From NCBI RefSeq assembly GCF_019799905.1, contig NZ_JABGCI010000005.1, positions 124,001 through 188,000 of the forward strand: 64,000 nt of DNA, written 5' to 3'. Source of the DNA: Trujillonella endophytica. GTDB lineage: Bacteria; Actinomycetota; Actinomycetes; Mycobacteriales; Geodermatophilaceae. Made by a program: the position numbers and the translations under genes. Under the pieces are notes generated by a model. That model was not told the origin of the DNA, searched no databases, and saw only the letters and a list, made by a program, of their open reading frames with translations. Shown piece after piece: positions 34,413 through 43,071 of this stretch (the stretch's first letter is position 1; every line of letters starts with the position of its first letter).

Positions 34413-35591
34413 TCAGGCTCCGGTCCCGGCCCCGATCGACATGTCGATGAACTCGTTGGTGGCGACGTCCTCGGGGGTGAGTCCCTCGGCGGGCGGCGTC
34501 CCCTGCTCGGTGAAGATCGGCGTCGTCTGCTCGATCAGCGTCTGCAGCCGCTCCATGTCGAAGTTGCCGTGGGTCTCGTCGTCCCCGTTCCCGGAGATCC
34601 CCAGCTCGGCCATGGTCTCCGCCGAGTAGTCGGCGACGCCCTGGCTGTACTGCCAGCCCGTGTCGTACTCCTCCACCAGCTGCAGGATCAGCTCGTTGGC
34701 CCCGGACGGGTCCTCGAGGTAGTCGACGTCGGCCTGCTGCATCAGCGGCACCAGCTCGGTCAGGCAGCCGGAGAGACCCTCCAGCTGGTCGGCGCGGACC
34801 GACAGCGAGGAGGCGTAGACCTGGAAGCCGGCGTCGTGGACGAGCTGGTACTCGACCGGCTTGCCCCAGGCGTCGACCTCGTTCTCGTAGATGTAGGGCT
34901 CGGCGCTGGCGTACCCCTGCTGCGCGTCCGCGCCGTCGGACGCGACGAACGCCGCGGGGCTGCCGTCGTAGCTGCCGTCGAGCTGCTCCTCGCGGAGGAT
35001 GCCGGCGCCCACGAGGTAGTCCATGTAGGCCGAGCCCTCGAAGTACCGCACCGTGGCTTCGGTGGCGGCGAGGTCGGCGATCTCGTCGACGTCGGGGTAC
35101 GTCTCGGGGTCCCACATGATCATCTGCGGCGACTTCTCCAGCTGGGCGAGCACGCCCACCGTCGCCTCGGAGTCCGACAGCTGGATGGCCTCGTCGGTGT
35201 CGACGTAGCCCAGGGTGATGTCGTCATCGGAGTACATCTGCGCGCTGACGGCCTGGAAGCCGATCGCCGGCCCGCCGGCGCGGACCTCGACCAGCACCCC
35301 GGTGCTGTCGCCGTCGCTGTCGACGAGCGTGCCGCGCACCGACTTGGCGTCGGAGTCGATGGAGACGTCGTCGCCGAACAGCTGGTAGATGCCGCCGTGC
35401 TCGGCCTCCGGGTTCCAGTCGGTCTGGATGACGACCGTGTCGGGGCAGCCGGCCGCGGCCAGGTCGGTGCTGCCGACCTCACCGCTGGGCCCGGCGGCCT
35501 CCGACGAGCTGTCGTCGTCGCCGCAGGCGGAGAGGACGAGGGCGAGGCTCGCAGCAGCGGCGAGGCCGATCGAGGTGCGGGTCCTGCGCAA
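34413..35591 (-). CDS. NMT1/THI5-type ABC transporter substrate-binding lipoprotein
   Basis: 392 residues from an unusual TTG at 35591, five bases after AAGGAG; no ATG or GTG is available before the signal sequence. A lipobox LVLSACG (Cys23) anchors it outside the membrane. The start of the mature domain, TDWNPEAEHGGIYQLFG, is the mark of NMT1/THI5-like proteins, which bind pyrimidine precursors, riboflavin or other heterocycles, sulfonates or nitrate. It is last in the operon ATPase-permease-SBP. Context (cytosine-deaminase-like enzyme upstream) favours an N-heterocycle as ligand. Confidence 0.88.
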   Translation of the reverse strand: MRRTRTSIGLAAAASLALVLSACGDDDSSSEAAGPSGEVGSTDLAAAGCPDTVVIQTDWNPEAEHGGIYQLFGDDVSIDSDAKSVRGTLVDSDGDSTGVLVEVRAGGPAIGFQAVSAQMYSDDDITLGYVDTDEAIQLSDSEATVGVLAQLEKSPQMIMWDPETYPDVDEIADLAATEATVRYFEGSAYMDYLVGAGILREEQLDGSYDGSPAAFVASDGADAQQGYASAEPYIYENEVDAWGKPVEYQLVHDAGFQVYASSLSVRADQLEGLSGCLTELVPLMQQADVDYLEDPSGANELILQLVEEYDTGWQYSQGVADYSAETMAELGISGNGDDETHGNFDMERLQTLIEQTTPIFTEQGTPPAEGLTPEDVATNEFIDMSIGAGTGA

Positions 35592-35695
35592 CGGATCTCC
35601 TTCAGGGGTGGGGTGGAACGGCGTCCCCGAAGCCGGGGCGCCGTACAGGTGGGGTGAGCCCCGCGGACGGGCGGCGCCAGGATCGGGGCGGGGGG

Positions 35696-36679
35696 CTATG
35701 CGGCGTCGCGGCTGGTGTCGTACCAGCGGCCGACGGCGAGCTTCCCGAGCCAGCCGAAGACGAGGAACGTGGCGAAGCCGAGCAGGGCGGTGACGATGAT
35801 CGTGGCGAACAGCTCCGGTCCCTGGAGTCGCGAGCGGAAGTTGTCCAGCAGGCTGCCCAGCCCCGCCTCGCCCTGCCGGAAGAAGACGTCGCCGACGATC
35901 GCGCCGACCACCGACAGCCCCGCCGAGATGCGGAAGCCGGCGAAGATGGCGGGCATCGCGGCCGGGAACTGCAGCTTCACCAGGCGGGTGAGCCGGCTCG
36001 CCCCGTGCAGGTCGAACAGCTCGTGCTGGCCCCGGTCCACCGACTGCAGGCCGAACAGGGTGTTCGACACGATCGGGAACAGCGCGATCAGCACGCACAC
36101 GATGACGCGCGCGGTGAAGTCGTAGCCGAACCAGAAGCCGATGAGCGGCACCAGCGCGAGGATCGGGATGCACTGCAGCGCGACCGCGTAGGGGAACAGC
36201 GAGCGCTCGGCGACCCGGGCCTGGCTCATCACGACCGCCCAGGCCATGCCGATCACGATGGCGATCGTGAGCCCGGCGAACGTCACCGAGACGGTGTTGC
36301 CCAGCGCCTCGCCGATCTTCTCCATCGTCGGGCCGTCGAGGAACGCCTCGGTGATGACGTCCTGCGGCGCCGGCATCAGGAACCGCTTGCCCGGCTCGAG
36401 CACCAGGTAGGTGATGGCGTACCAGAGCCCGATGAGGGCGCCGAGGACGGCGAGCGGCGCGAGGACGTCCAGCAGCTTCCCGCCGCGGCGGCGCTTCCGG
36501 CGGACCAGCGGCGCGGTGCCGGTGGCCACCAGCTCGCCCTCGGCGGCGACGACCCCAACGGTCGCCGGCTCGGTCCCTGCCACGACGTCGGTCACGGCGT
36601 CCCCCTCGACGGTGTCCTCGACGGTGTCCTCGACGGTGTCCTTGCCGGTGGTCGGACGGTCTGTCCGGGTCGATGTCAT
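35696..36679 (-). CDS. ABC transporter permease
   Basis: 327 residues from ATG 36679, overlapping the ATPase stop by four bases (ATGA). After a soluble, acidic N-terminal 60 residues with three DTVE repeats (encoded by three perfect 12-base units at 36606-36641) come about six transmembrane helices. The EAA-type loop is HGASRLTRLVKLQFPAAMPA, the coupling helix that contacts the ATPase. The fold is that of the SsuC/TauC/ThiX group. It is in the middle of the transporter operon. Confidence 0.93.
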   Translation of the reverse strand: MTSTRTDRPTTGKDTVEDTVEDTVEGDAVTDVVAGTEPATVGVVAAEGELVATGTAPLVRRKRRRGGKLLDVLAPLAVLGALIGLWYAITYLVLEPGKRFLMPAPQDVITEAFLDGPTMEKIGEALGNTVSVTFAGLTIAIVIGMAWAVVMSQARVAERSLFPYAVALQCIPILALVPLIGFWFGYDFTARVIVCVLIALFPIVSNTLFGLQSVDRGQHELFDLHGASRLTRLVKLQFPAAMPAIFAGFRISAGLSVVGAIVGDVFFRQGEAGLGSLLDNFRSRLQGPELFATIIVTALLGFATFLVFGWLGKLAVGRWYDTSRDAA

Positions 36680-37452
36680 GAGTGGCCCTCCCGCAGCGCG
36701 TGCGAGACCTCGCCGGCCAGCGCCGCGAACTCGGGGGTGAACCGGAGCTCCGGCGTCCGGTCCGTGCCGAACGGGACGTCGAAGGAGGCGACGATGTGGC
36801 CCGGCCGGCCGCTCATCACCAGGACGCGGGTGGACATGTAGACCGCCTCGCTCACCGAGTGCGTGATGAACAGCGCCCCGAAGCGCTTGGCCCGGAACAT
36901 GCTCAGCAGCTCGTCGTTCAGCCGCTCCCGGGTGATCTCGTCCAGCGCCCCGAACGGCTCGTCGAAGAGGAACAGGTCGGGGTCCAGCGTGAGCGAGCGG
37001 GCCAGCGAGGCGCGCATCCGCATGCCGCCGGAGAGCTCCCGCGGCAGCTTCTTCTCGTGGCCGGTCAGCCCGACCAGGTCGATCGCGTCGCGCGAGGCCT
37101 GGTTCAGCGACTGCTTGCCCATGCCGTGCAGCTCCCCGAGCAGTTGCACGTTCTTGAGCACCGACCGCCAGGGCAGGAGGGTCGCGTCCTGGAAGACGTA
37201 GCCGATCCGCTCGGCGTCCACCTCGACCGCGCCCGACGTCGCCGGGGAGAGGTCCGAGGCGATCCGCAGCAGGGTGCTCTTGCCGCAGCCGGACGGGCCG
37301 ACCACGGTCACGAACTCGCCGCGGCGGATGTCGAGGTCGACGCCCTCGAGCGCGACCGTGCCGTCGGGGAACGTCTTCGCCACGTCGCGGAAGCGCAGGA
37401 CGCGCGTGTCGGTGCGGGCGGTGGGAGGCCTGCTCCGGGCAGGTGCGCTCAC
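36676..37452 (-). CDS. ABC transporter ATP-binding protein
   Basis: 258 residues from GTG 37452. All ABC ATPase motifs are present: Walker A GPSGCGKST, Q-loop VFQDATLLPW, signature LSGGMRMRASLAR, Walker B DLFLFDEPFGALDE, and H-loop FITHSVSEA. The set resembles SsuB/TauB/ThiZ proteins that power import of heterocycles, sulfonates or nitrate. Translation is coupled to the permease gene. Upstream is a 115-base gap to the amidohydrolase gene, so the transporter may be expressed from the longer catabolic transcript. Confidence 0.95.
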   Translation of the reverse strand: MSAPARSRPPTARTDTRVLRFRDVAKTFPDGTVALEGVDLDIRRGEFVTVVGPSGCGKSTLLRIASDLSPATSGAVEVDAERIGYVFQDATLLPWRSVLKNVQLLGELHGMGKQSLNQASRDAIDLVGLTGHEKKLPRELSGGMRMRASLARSLTLDPDLFLFDEPFGALDEITRERLNDELLSMFRAKRFGALFITHSVSEAVYMSTRVLVMSGRPGHIVASFDVPFGTDRTPELRFTPEFAALAGEVSHALREGHS

Positions 37453-37567
37453 GGGCAGCTCCGGAGGTGCGGGACCGGCGGGACCGGTCGGCGGGCGGGA
37501 CGGTCCTCACCCTCCGTGCCGCCTGTTTCGTGGGTGTGTTCCGGCGGTGAACGCCGCTCGCGCCGCA

Positions 37568-38827
37568 TCACGACCTGGACACGGCGCCCGGGAGCGGGAC
37601 TCCGGGAGCCGCCGGCAGGACCGACCGGTGCACCTGCGTGGTCGCCAGCACCCGGTCGCCGGAGACCACGACCCGGCTCGTCCCGGCACCGGCCACCGCG
37701 GCGTCCAGGCTCTCCGCCGCGATCGCGACGAACTCGGCGACCGCCCCCTCGGCGACGGCCGGCACGGGCAGGCCCATGCACCGCCGCGCGCCGGCGCTGA
37801 CCGCCAGCCAGGCGTCGCGCGTCGACAGGTGGCCGGCCGTGACGAGCAGCGAGGCGGCCTCGCAGGCGTCGGCGCGGCCCATCGGGTTGAACGGGTCGCG
37901 CAGGTTGTCCCCGCCGGCGCCGACGGTCGCCCCGGCGTCGAGCAGCGCGCGGACGGCGGTGAGCCCGCGCGGCGGCGCCACCGCGACGTCCCGGCCCTGC
38001 AGGAACAGGTTGGTCTGCGGGAGGGCGACGACGCCGATGCCGGCGCGGGCGACCGCGCGCGCCGTCTCCCGGGCGACGTCCAGCGGGTGTACACCCAGGC
38101 TCACGCAGTGGCTCGCGGTCGTGCCCCGGTCGAAGCCCGTCGCGGTCACCCGCCGGGCGAGGTCGAGCAGGCCCTGCGCCGAGGGGTCCAGCGTCTCGTC
38201 GGTGTGCAGGTCCAGCGGCAGGCCGGCGCGCAGGGCGGCGTCGAACGACAGCGCCTGCCCGGCGTCCCGGTCGGCCCACAGGTGCGGCGCCCCGCCGACG
38301 ACGTCCGCGCCCAGGTCGATGGCCTCCGCCAGCAGCCGCGGCGCCGCCTCGGCCTCCGCCGCGGAGAAGGGCGCCGAGACCAGCGCCACCACCTGCACGT
38401 GCACCAGACCGGCCAGCGCGTCCCGCACCTGCAGCAGCGCGCGCAGGTGCCGCGTGCCGGCGTGCACGCCGACGTCGGCGTGGGTGCGGATCGCCGTCGT
38501 CCCGTTCGCCAGGTACTCGGAGGCGGCGCGGGTGGCCCGGTCCACGAGGTCCTCGTGCGTGAAGCCGGCGGCGACCAGCCGGATCGCCTCGATCGCGCCC
38601 GCCAGGTCGCCGGTGCGGTTGGGCACCCGGTGACTGGTGAGCGCCTTGTCCAGGTGGGCGTGCGGCTCGGCCGGCGCCGGCAGCAGGAGCGAGCCGGTCA
38701 GGTCGAGGACGTCGTCCCCCGGACCCGGCGGGAGCACCGCGGCGACCGCGGCGACCCGCGGGCCCTCGATCCGGACGTCGACCCGCCGGCCGTCGAGGTC
38801 GACGACGTTCTGCAGCAGCAGGGTCAC
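37568..38827 (-). CDS. Cytosine-deaminase-family amidohydrolase
   Basis: 419 residues from GTG 38827, which overlaps the stop of the reductase gene by four bases (GTGA). Cytosine deaminase (CodA) marks are AEPHAHLDKALTS (His56, His58), DLHTDETLDP, TASHCVSLGV and GGDNLRDPFNPMGRAD with the metal-binding Asp. The enzyme should deaminate a pyrimidine, isoguanine or a related exocyclic-amine ring. Cotranslation with a flavin/2Fe-2S reductase and the downstream heterocycle-type ABC transporter suggest a pathway for uptake, deamination and oxidation of one compound. Confidence 0.9.
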   Translation of the reverse strand: MTLLLQNVVDLDGRRVDVRIEGPRVAAVAAVLPPGPGDDVLDLTGSLLLPAPAEPHAHLDKALTSHRVPNRTGDLAGAIEAIRLVAAGFTHEDLVDRATRAASEYLANGTTAIRTHADVGVHAGTRHLRALLQVRDALAGLVHVQVVALVSAPFSAAEAEAAPRLLAEAIDLGADVVGGAPHLWADRDAGQALSFDAALRAGLPLDLHTDETLDPSAQGLLDLARRVTATGFDRGTTASHCVSLGVHPLDVARETARAVARAGIGVVALPQTNLFLQGRDVAVAPPRGLTAVRALLDAGATVGAGGDNLRDPFNPMGRADACEAASLLVTAGHLSTRDAWLAVSAGARRCMGLPVPAVAEGAVAEFVAIAAESLDAAVAGAGTSRVVVSGDRVLATTQVHRSVLPAAPGVPLPGAVSRS

Positions 38828-39804
38828 AGGTCCAGCACCAGCCTCGGCCCGGCGGCGCGGGAGACGCAGACCATCATCACGGCGCTGTCGGCCTGCTCCC
38901 CGGGCGTGAGCACCGAGTCGCGGTGCTCCACCTCGCCCTCCAGGACCGGCGTCTCGCAGGTGCCGCAGGTACCGGTCCGGCAGGACGAGAGGACGACGGC
39001 GCCGGCCGCGGTCACCGCCTCCAGCACCGACTCCCCCGGCGCCACGGTGACGGTGGTGCCCGACAGCGCCAGCTCCACCTCGAACGGGTCGGGCCACACC
39101 GGCTCGCCGAACTCCTTGGCCTCGAAGCGCTCGGCGTGCAGCGCCTGCGGCGGCCAGTCGGCCATCGCGGCGGTGACCGCGTCGATGAGCCGAGCCGGGC
39201 CGCAGACGTAGACGGCGGTGTCGGTGCGCGGGGGGCCGAGCAGGGCCGCGACGTCCAGGCGCGCCCCCTCGTCGGCGGCGAGCACCCGCACCCGCTCGGG
39301 GTGCACCGCCTGCAGCTCGGCGGCGAAGGCCATCGTGGTCCGCGACCGGCCGGCGAAGTGCAGCGTCCAGTCCGCCCCGGCCGCCTGCGCCTCGGCGACC
39401 ATCGCGCGCAGCGGGGTGATCCCGATGCCGCCGGCGACGAACCGGTAGCGCGTGCCCGGGGTGACCTCGAAGGCGAAGTGGTTGCGCGGCCCCCGCACCC
39501 GCAGGGTCCGGCCGACCCGGACGTCGTCGTGCAGCGCCACCGAGCCGCCACCGCCGTCGGCCTCGCGCAGGACGGCGATCCGCCACCGCGACCGGTCGGC
39601 CCGGTCACCGCACAGCGAGTACTGCCGCTCGAGCCCCTGTCCACCGCTGCCCGGACGCAGCACCACGTCGATGTGCGAGCCCGGCGTCCAGGCGGGCAGG
39701 TCGCGGCCGTTGTGCGAGACCAGGTCCAGGGCGACCACGCCGTCGGCCAGCTCGGTGCGGGCGTCGACGACGAGGTCGCGTTCCACGTCGGAGAAGAAGC
39801 TCAC
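38824..39804 (-). CDS. PDR/VanB-type flavin and 2Fe-2S oxidoreductase
   Basis: 326 residues from GTG 39804. It has an FMN-binding barrel (RQYSLCGDRA), an NAD-binding part (FVAGGIGITPLRAM and AVYVCGP), and a C-terminal plant-type ferredoxin with cluster ligands in SSCRTGTCGTCETP and a last Cys in VMMVCVSRA. Such phthalate-dioxygenase-reductase-like proteins pass electrons from NADH to an oxygenase, usually a Rieske type, or act as O-demethylase reductases. No Rieske oxygenase is in the window. It is first in the operon and divergent from the FAD oxidase. Confidence 0.93.
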   Translation of the reverse strand: MSFFSDVERDLVVDARTELADGVVALDLVSHNGRDLPAWTPGSHIDVVLRPGSGGQGLERQYSLCGDRADRSRWRIAVLREADGGGGSVALHDDVRVGRTLRVRGPRNHFAFEVTPGTRYRFVAGGIGITPLRAMVAEAQAAGADWTLHFAGRSRTTMAFAAELQAVHPERVRVLAADEGARLDVAALLGPPRTDTAVYVCGPARLIDAVTAAMADWPPQALHAERFEAKEFGEPVWPDPFEVELALSGTTVTVAPGESVLEAVTAAGAVVLSSCRTGTCGTCETPVLEGEVEHRDSVLTPGEQADSAVMMVCVSRAAGPRLVLDL

Positions 39805-39887
39805 GCCGGCGATCGGAGCACGGGCCCGTGCCGAACGTGTCCCACGGAGGTGACACGGACGTAACCGCGGGCGGCTCCACTTACCGG

Positions 39888-41234
39888 GTGACCGTCTCCC
39901 TCACCCGGCCCCCCTCCCCCGCCGCCCTGTCCGCGCTGGAGCAGGAGCTCGTGGCCCTCCTGGGCGCCCGGAACGTCACCAGCGACCTGCGCGCCCGGGA
40001 ACGGGCCTCGGTGGACGGTGCCCGGATGAGCCCGATCATCACCGAGCTGCTGCCGCTGGGCGTCGCGGACCTGGTCGCCTGGCCGACGACGGCCGAGGAC
40101 GTCGGCCGGGTCGTCGCGGCCGCGGTGCGCCACGGCGTCCCGGTGACCCCGCGCGGCAAGGGCACCGGCAACTACGGGCAGGCGATCCCCATGGCCGGTG
40201 GCCTGGTGCTCGACACGACCCGCGCCCGGGCGGTCGTCGAGGTCGGCGACGGCTGGATCACCGCCGAGGCCGGGGCGCCGATGGTCGCGCTCGAGCGGGC
40301 GGCCGCGGAGACCGGGCAGCAGTTGTGGATGTACCCCTCGACCGCGCAGTCGTCGCTGGGCGGCTTCCTCGGGGGCGGTTCCGGCGGCACCGGGACCATC
40401 GCGCACGGCTCCAACGACATGGGCTACGTGCTCGCCCTGGACGTCGTCCACGCGACCGGCTCCCCCGACCTCGTGCACGTCGAGGGCGACGAGGCGCAGC
40501 GCTTCGTGCACAACTACGGCACCGCCGGCGTGATCGCCCGGGCCACCGTGCGGCTGGAGCCGCTGCAGGAGTGGCGCGGGCTGTACGCGAGCTTCCCGGA
40601 CTTCCCCGGCGCCCAGTCGGTGCTGCGCGAGCTCGGCCGGCTGGAGCCGCTCCCCCGGCTGGTGTCGGCCGACACCCCGGAGGTCACCGCCACCCTGCCG
40701 CCGGACCCCGCCTTCCCGGCGGGCCGCGCCAGCCTGCGGATGATCGCCGACGAGCGGACCGTGACGGCGGCGACGGCCCTGATCGAGGGGGCCGGCGGGC
40801 GGGTCGAGGACGTCCGCTCCGGCGCGCAGGTGGTGCTCTCGCTGAGCATGCTCAGCTACAACCACCCCATCGAGTGGCTGCAGAAGTCCCAGCCGGGGGT
40901 CTGGTTCCACGTCGAGGTCTCCGGCGACGCCCTGATCGAGCGGATCGACGAGGTGCACGCCGTCTACGAGGGCGGCCAGCTGCACGTCGAGGCAGGGCAC
41001 ACCGTGCCGATCGGGATGCTCGCCGGCGTCTACCGCAGCCCCGAGCAGGTGCGCGCCGGCATCCGGGCGCTGGACGAGCTGGGTGTCGGCGTACACGACC
41101 CGCACCAGTGGAACGTCGACTTCGAGCTCGGCCGCACGATCGCGACGGCCCGGGAGACCGACCCGCACGGCCTGCTCAACCCCGGCAAGCTCAACCCGGA
41201 CTACGACGGCCCCACCAAGGGCGCGATCCGGTGA
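39888..41234 (+). CDS. FAD-binding oxidoreductase (PCMH/glycolate-oxidase type)
   Basis: 448 residues if started at GTG 39888; GTG 39828 is an alternative, and neither has a good ribosome site. The FAD domain carries VTPRGKGTGNYGQAIPMAGG and GGFLGGGSGGTGTIAHGSND, standard for the PCMH (vanillyl-alcohol oxidase) superfamily. The C-terminus ends in DPHGLLNPGKLNPD, as in glycolate oxidase GlcD and alkyl-DHAP synthase. It should oxidise a hydroxy-acid or hydroxylated heterocycle. Its stop overlaps the next gene (GTGA), coupling it to a PNPOx-like flavoprotein. Confidence 0.88.
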   Translation: MTVSLTRPPSPAALSALEQELVALLGARNVTSDLRARERASVDGARMSPIITELLPLGVADLVAWPTTAEDVGRVVAAAVRHGVPVTPRGKGTGNYGQAIPMAGGLVLDTTRARAVVEVGDGWITAEAGAPMVALERAAAETGQQLWMYPSTAQSSLGGFLGGGSGGTGTIAHGSNDMGYVLALDVVHATGSPDLVHVEGDEAQRFVHNYGTAGVIARATVRLEPLQEWRGLYASFPDFPGAQSVLRELGRLEPLPRLVSADTPEVTATLPPDPAFPAGRASLRMIADERTVTAATALIEGAGGRVEDVRSGAQVVLSLSMLSYNHPIEWLQKSQPGVWFHVEVSGDALIERIDEVHAVYEGGQLHVEAGHTVPIGMLAGVYRSPEQVRAGIRALDELGVGVHDPHQWNVDFELGRTIATARETDPHGLLNPGKLNPDYDGPTKGAIR

Positions 41235-41833
41235 CGGCGGGCGACCCTGCGCCGGCCGTCCACGCCGACGCCCCTCCCCCGGCGGATCCCTTCGTCCTCG
41301 CCCGCGCCTGGTTGCCGGCAGACGACGACCCCGAGCGCCCCCGGGTCACGCTGTCGACGATCGGCGAGGACGGCTACCCGGACGCCCGGACCGTGCTGCT
41401 CAGCGCCTTCGACGAGTCCGGCTTCGCCTTCCACACCGCGCGGGCCAGCCGGAAGGTGGCCGAGCTGGCCGCCGTCCCCCGGGCGAGCATCGTCGTCCTG
41501 TGGCCGGACCACGGCAGGCAGCTGCTGGTCCGCGGCGACGTCGTCCCGGACGACGAGGCAGCCGCGGCCGCGGCGTGGGCGGCCCGGCCGGAGTACCTGC
41601 GGCAGCTGGCCTGGCTCAACACCGAGGAGCTCGCCGCGCTCCCGCTGGCCGAGCGGGTCGGCCGGTGGGCCGGCTTCCGCGCCGCCCTCGACGGGCCGGC
41701 CGACTCGTGGGTCGGCTACCGGCTGCGGCCGATCGAGCTGACCTTCTGGGCCGCCTCGGCGCGGACCGCCAGCCGCCGGCTGCAGTACCTGCGCGCCGGT
41801 GCCGGCTGGCGGTGCCGGCCGCTCCCGGGCTGA
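41231..41833 (+). CDS. Pyridoxamine 5'-phosphate oxidase-like flavoprotein
   Basis: 200 residues from GTG 41231. The split-barrel FMN domain is recognised in RPRVTLSTIGEDGYPDARTV, HTARASRKVAELAAVPRASI and WPDHGRQLLVRGDV; the C-terminal RPIELTFWAA and RRLQYLRAG match PdxH. Length is near that of PdxH (about 210). A true PNP oxidase is possible, but the coupling to an FAD oxidase suggests a pathway flavoprotein. The stop is 112 bases from the convergent dioxygenase gene, with a perfect palindrome in between. Confidence 0.87.
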   Translation: MTAGDPAPAVHADAPPPADPFVLARAWLPADDDPERPRVTLSTIGEDGYPDARTVLLSAFDESGFAFHTARASRKVAELAAVPRASIVVLWPDHGRQLLVRGDVVPDDEAAAAAAWAARPEYLRQLAWLNTEELAALPLAERVGRWAGFRAALDGPADSWVGYRLRPIELTFWAASARTASRRLQYLRAGAGWRCRPLPG

Positions 41834-41883
41834 GCGGCCCGGCTGCGGCCCCGGCCGCGGCCGGTCGGCGCCGCGGTGTGGTG

Positions 41884-41913
41884 GCCGGTGCCGCGCTGCA
41901 GCGCGGCACCGGC
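41884..41913. terminator. Perfect 30-bp palindrome between convergent genes
   Basis: gccggtgccgcgctg (41884-41898) is followed directly by its exact reverse complement (41899-41913). As RNA it folds to a long stem with a tight loop and would end transcription from both sides (PNPOx-like gene and dioxygenase gene). Confidence 0.75.
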
Positions 41914-41945
41914 GTCGACGGGGCGGCACCCTGCCGCCCGGAGCG

Positions 41946-42926
41946 TCACCGCCCGTAGTTCGCGCGGATCCGCTCGAGGATGAAGTCGGCCGCGGAGATC
42001 GGCGGGTACGTGCCACCGGGGCTGGAGATGACGACGTCGCGGTTGGCCTGGGCGAAGAAGGCGATGCTGTAGCGCGGGCCGAGGTCGTCGCCGGGGCCGG
42101 GCGCCTGCACGCGGTGGAAGTTCGACGGCAGGACGTCGTCGCTCCAGCGCGTGAGCATGTCGCCGATGTTGCAGGTGATCGCGTCGTCGGAGGGCTCGAC
42201 CGGCGTCCACGCCTGCCCCTCGGCCTCCGCGCCGGGCAGCACCTGCAGGCCGCCCTGCCCCGCCCGCTGGAAGAGCAGGGTCAGGCAGTCGAAGTCGGTG
42301 TGCGCGCCGGCCCGCCACAGGTCGGTCCGCGCGGCGGCCTCCGGCGAGACCGCGAAGTAGTGCAGCAGCCGCAGCGTGCTCTGGTAGCCGGGCGCGGCGG
42401 GGTCGTGCGCCCGGGCGAAGAAGTCCGGGTCGAAGCCCAGCCGCAGCGCGAAGCAGGAGAGCACGTCCATGGCGACCTGCCAGCAGCGCGCCTCGAAGGC
42501 CAGCATCGTCTCCCGGAACCCGGCCAGCTCCTCGTCGGTGGGCCAGCGCCCGGCCATGTGCGGGCGGGTCAGCTGGAAGGACTCCTTCTCGTCGGGGGTG
42601 CCGATCGAGGGCCGCACCTGCGACTTGGACTCCCACCCGGAGTTGAGCGCCTTGTCCAGCGGGCGCCGCGCCTTGACCTCGGCCGGCAGCGCGAAGAACG
42701 CCTCGGCCGCGGCGAAGGCGGCGTCGACCTCCTCCGGGGCGATGCCGTGGTCGACGACCTGGAAGAAGCCGATGTCGGTCGCCGCGGCCCACAGCTCGTC
42801 GGCCACCTCGGCCCGGCGGGCGGGGAGGTCGGCGAGGCTGATCCGGCGCACCTCGCGGTCGCTGGTCACCGTGCCGAGGGCGCCCATGCGGGCCTCGCGC
42901 TCGAGCTCGGTCAGTCGGCTGGTCAT
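41946..42926 (-). CDS. Isopenicillin-N-synthase-like Fe(II)/2OG dioxygenase
   Basis: 326 residues from ATG 42926, with GGAGGAACC upstream. The N-terminal DIOX_N part (ELWAAATDIGFFQVVDHGIA) and the double-stranded helix hold the iron triad His209, Asp211 (AGAHTDFD) and His271 (SNFHRV), with the 2-oxoglutarate site in RYSIAFF (Arg285, Ser287). This group includes nucleobase- and gibberellin-oxidising enzymes. With the adjoining deaminase, FAD oxidase and transporter it may hydroxylate the same heterocycle. A longer in-frame start at 42965 lacks similarity. Confidence 0.9.
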   Translation of the reverse strand: MTSRLTELEREARMGALGTVTSDREVRRISLADLPARRAEVADELWAAATDIGFFQVVDHGIAPEEVDAAFAAAEAFFALPAEVKARRPLDKALNSGWESKSQVRPSIGTPDEKESFQLTRPHMAGRWPTDEELAGFRETMLAFEARCWQVAMDVLSCFALRLGFDPDFFARAHDPAAPGYQSTLRLLHYFAVSPEAAARTDLWRAGAHTDFDCLTLLFQRAGQGGLQVLPGAEAEGQAWTPVEPSDDAITCNIGDMLTRWSDDVLPSNFHRVQAPGPGDDLGPRYSIAFFAQANRDVVISSPGGTYPPISAADFILERIRANYGR

Positions 42927-43071
42927 GGTTCCTCCGGGCGTACGTCGGTGCGAGCCCCGATGCAAGCAGCGGGCTGTTTCACCGACGTGTCGTCCGCGGG
43001 ACGACCGCCGAACGCGGCGTGGCGGGCGTCCGGCGAACGGACGGCCGCCACGGGCGGGTGGTGCGGGTGGG

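Noticed and set aside
41834..41945. Attachment site or mobile-element end at the 30-bp palindrome
   Set aside because: It lies exactly between two convergent stops, no duplicate is seen elsewhere in the window, and a terminator explains it.
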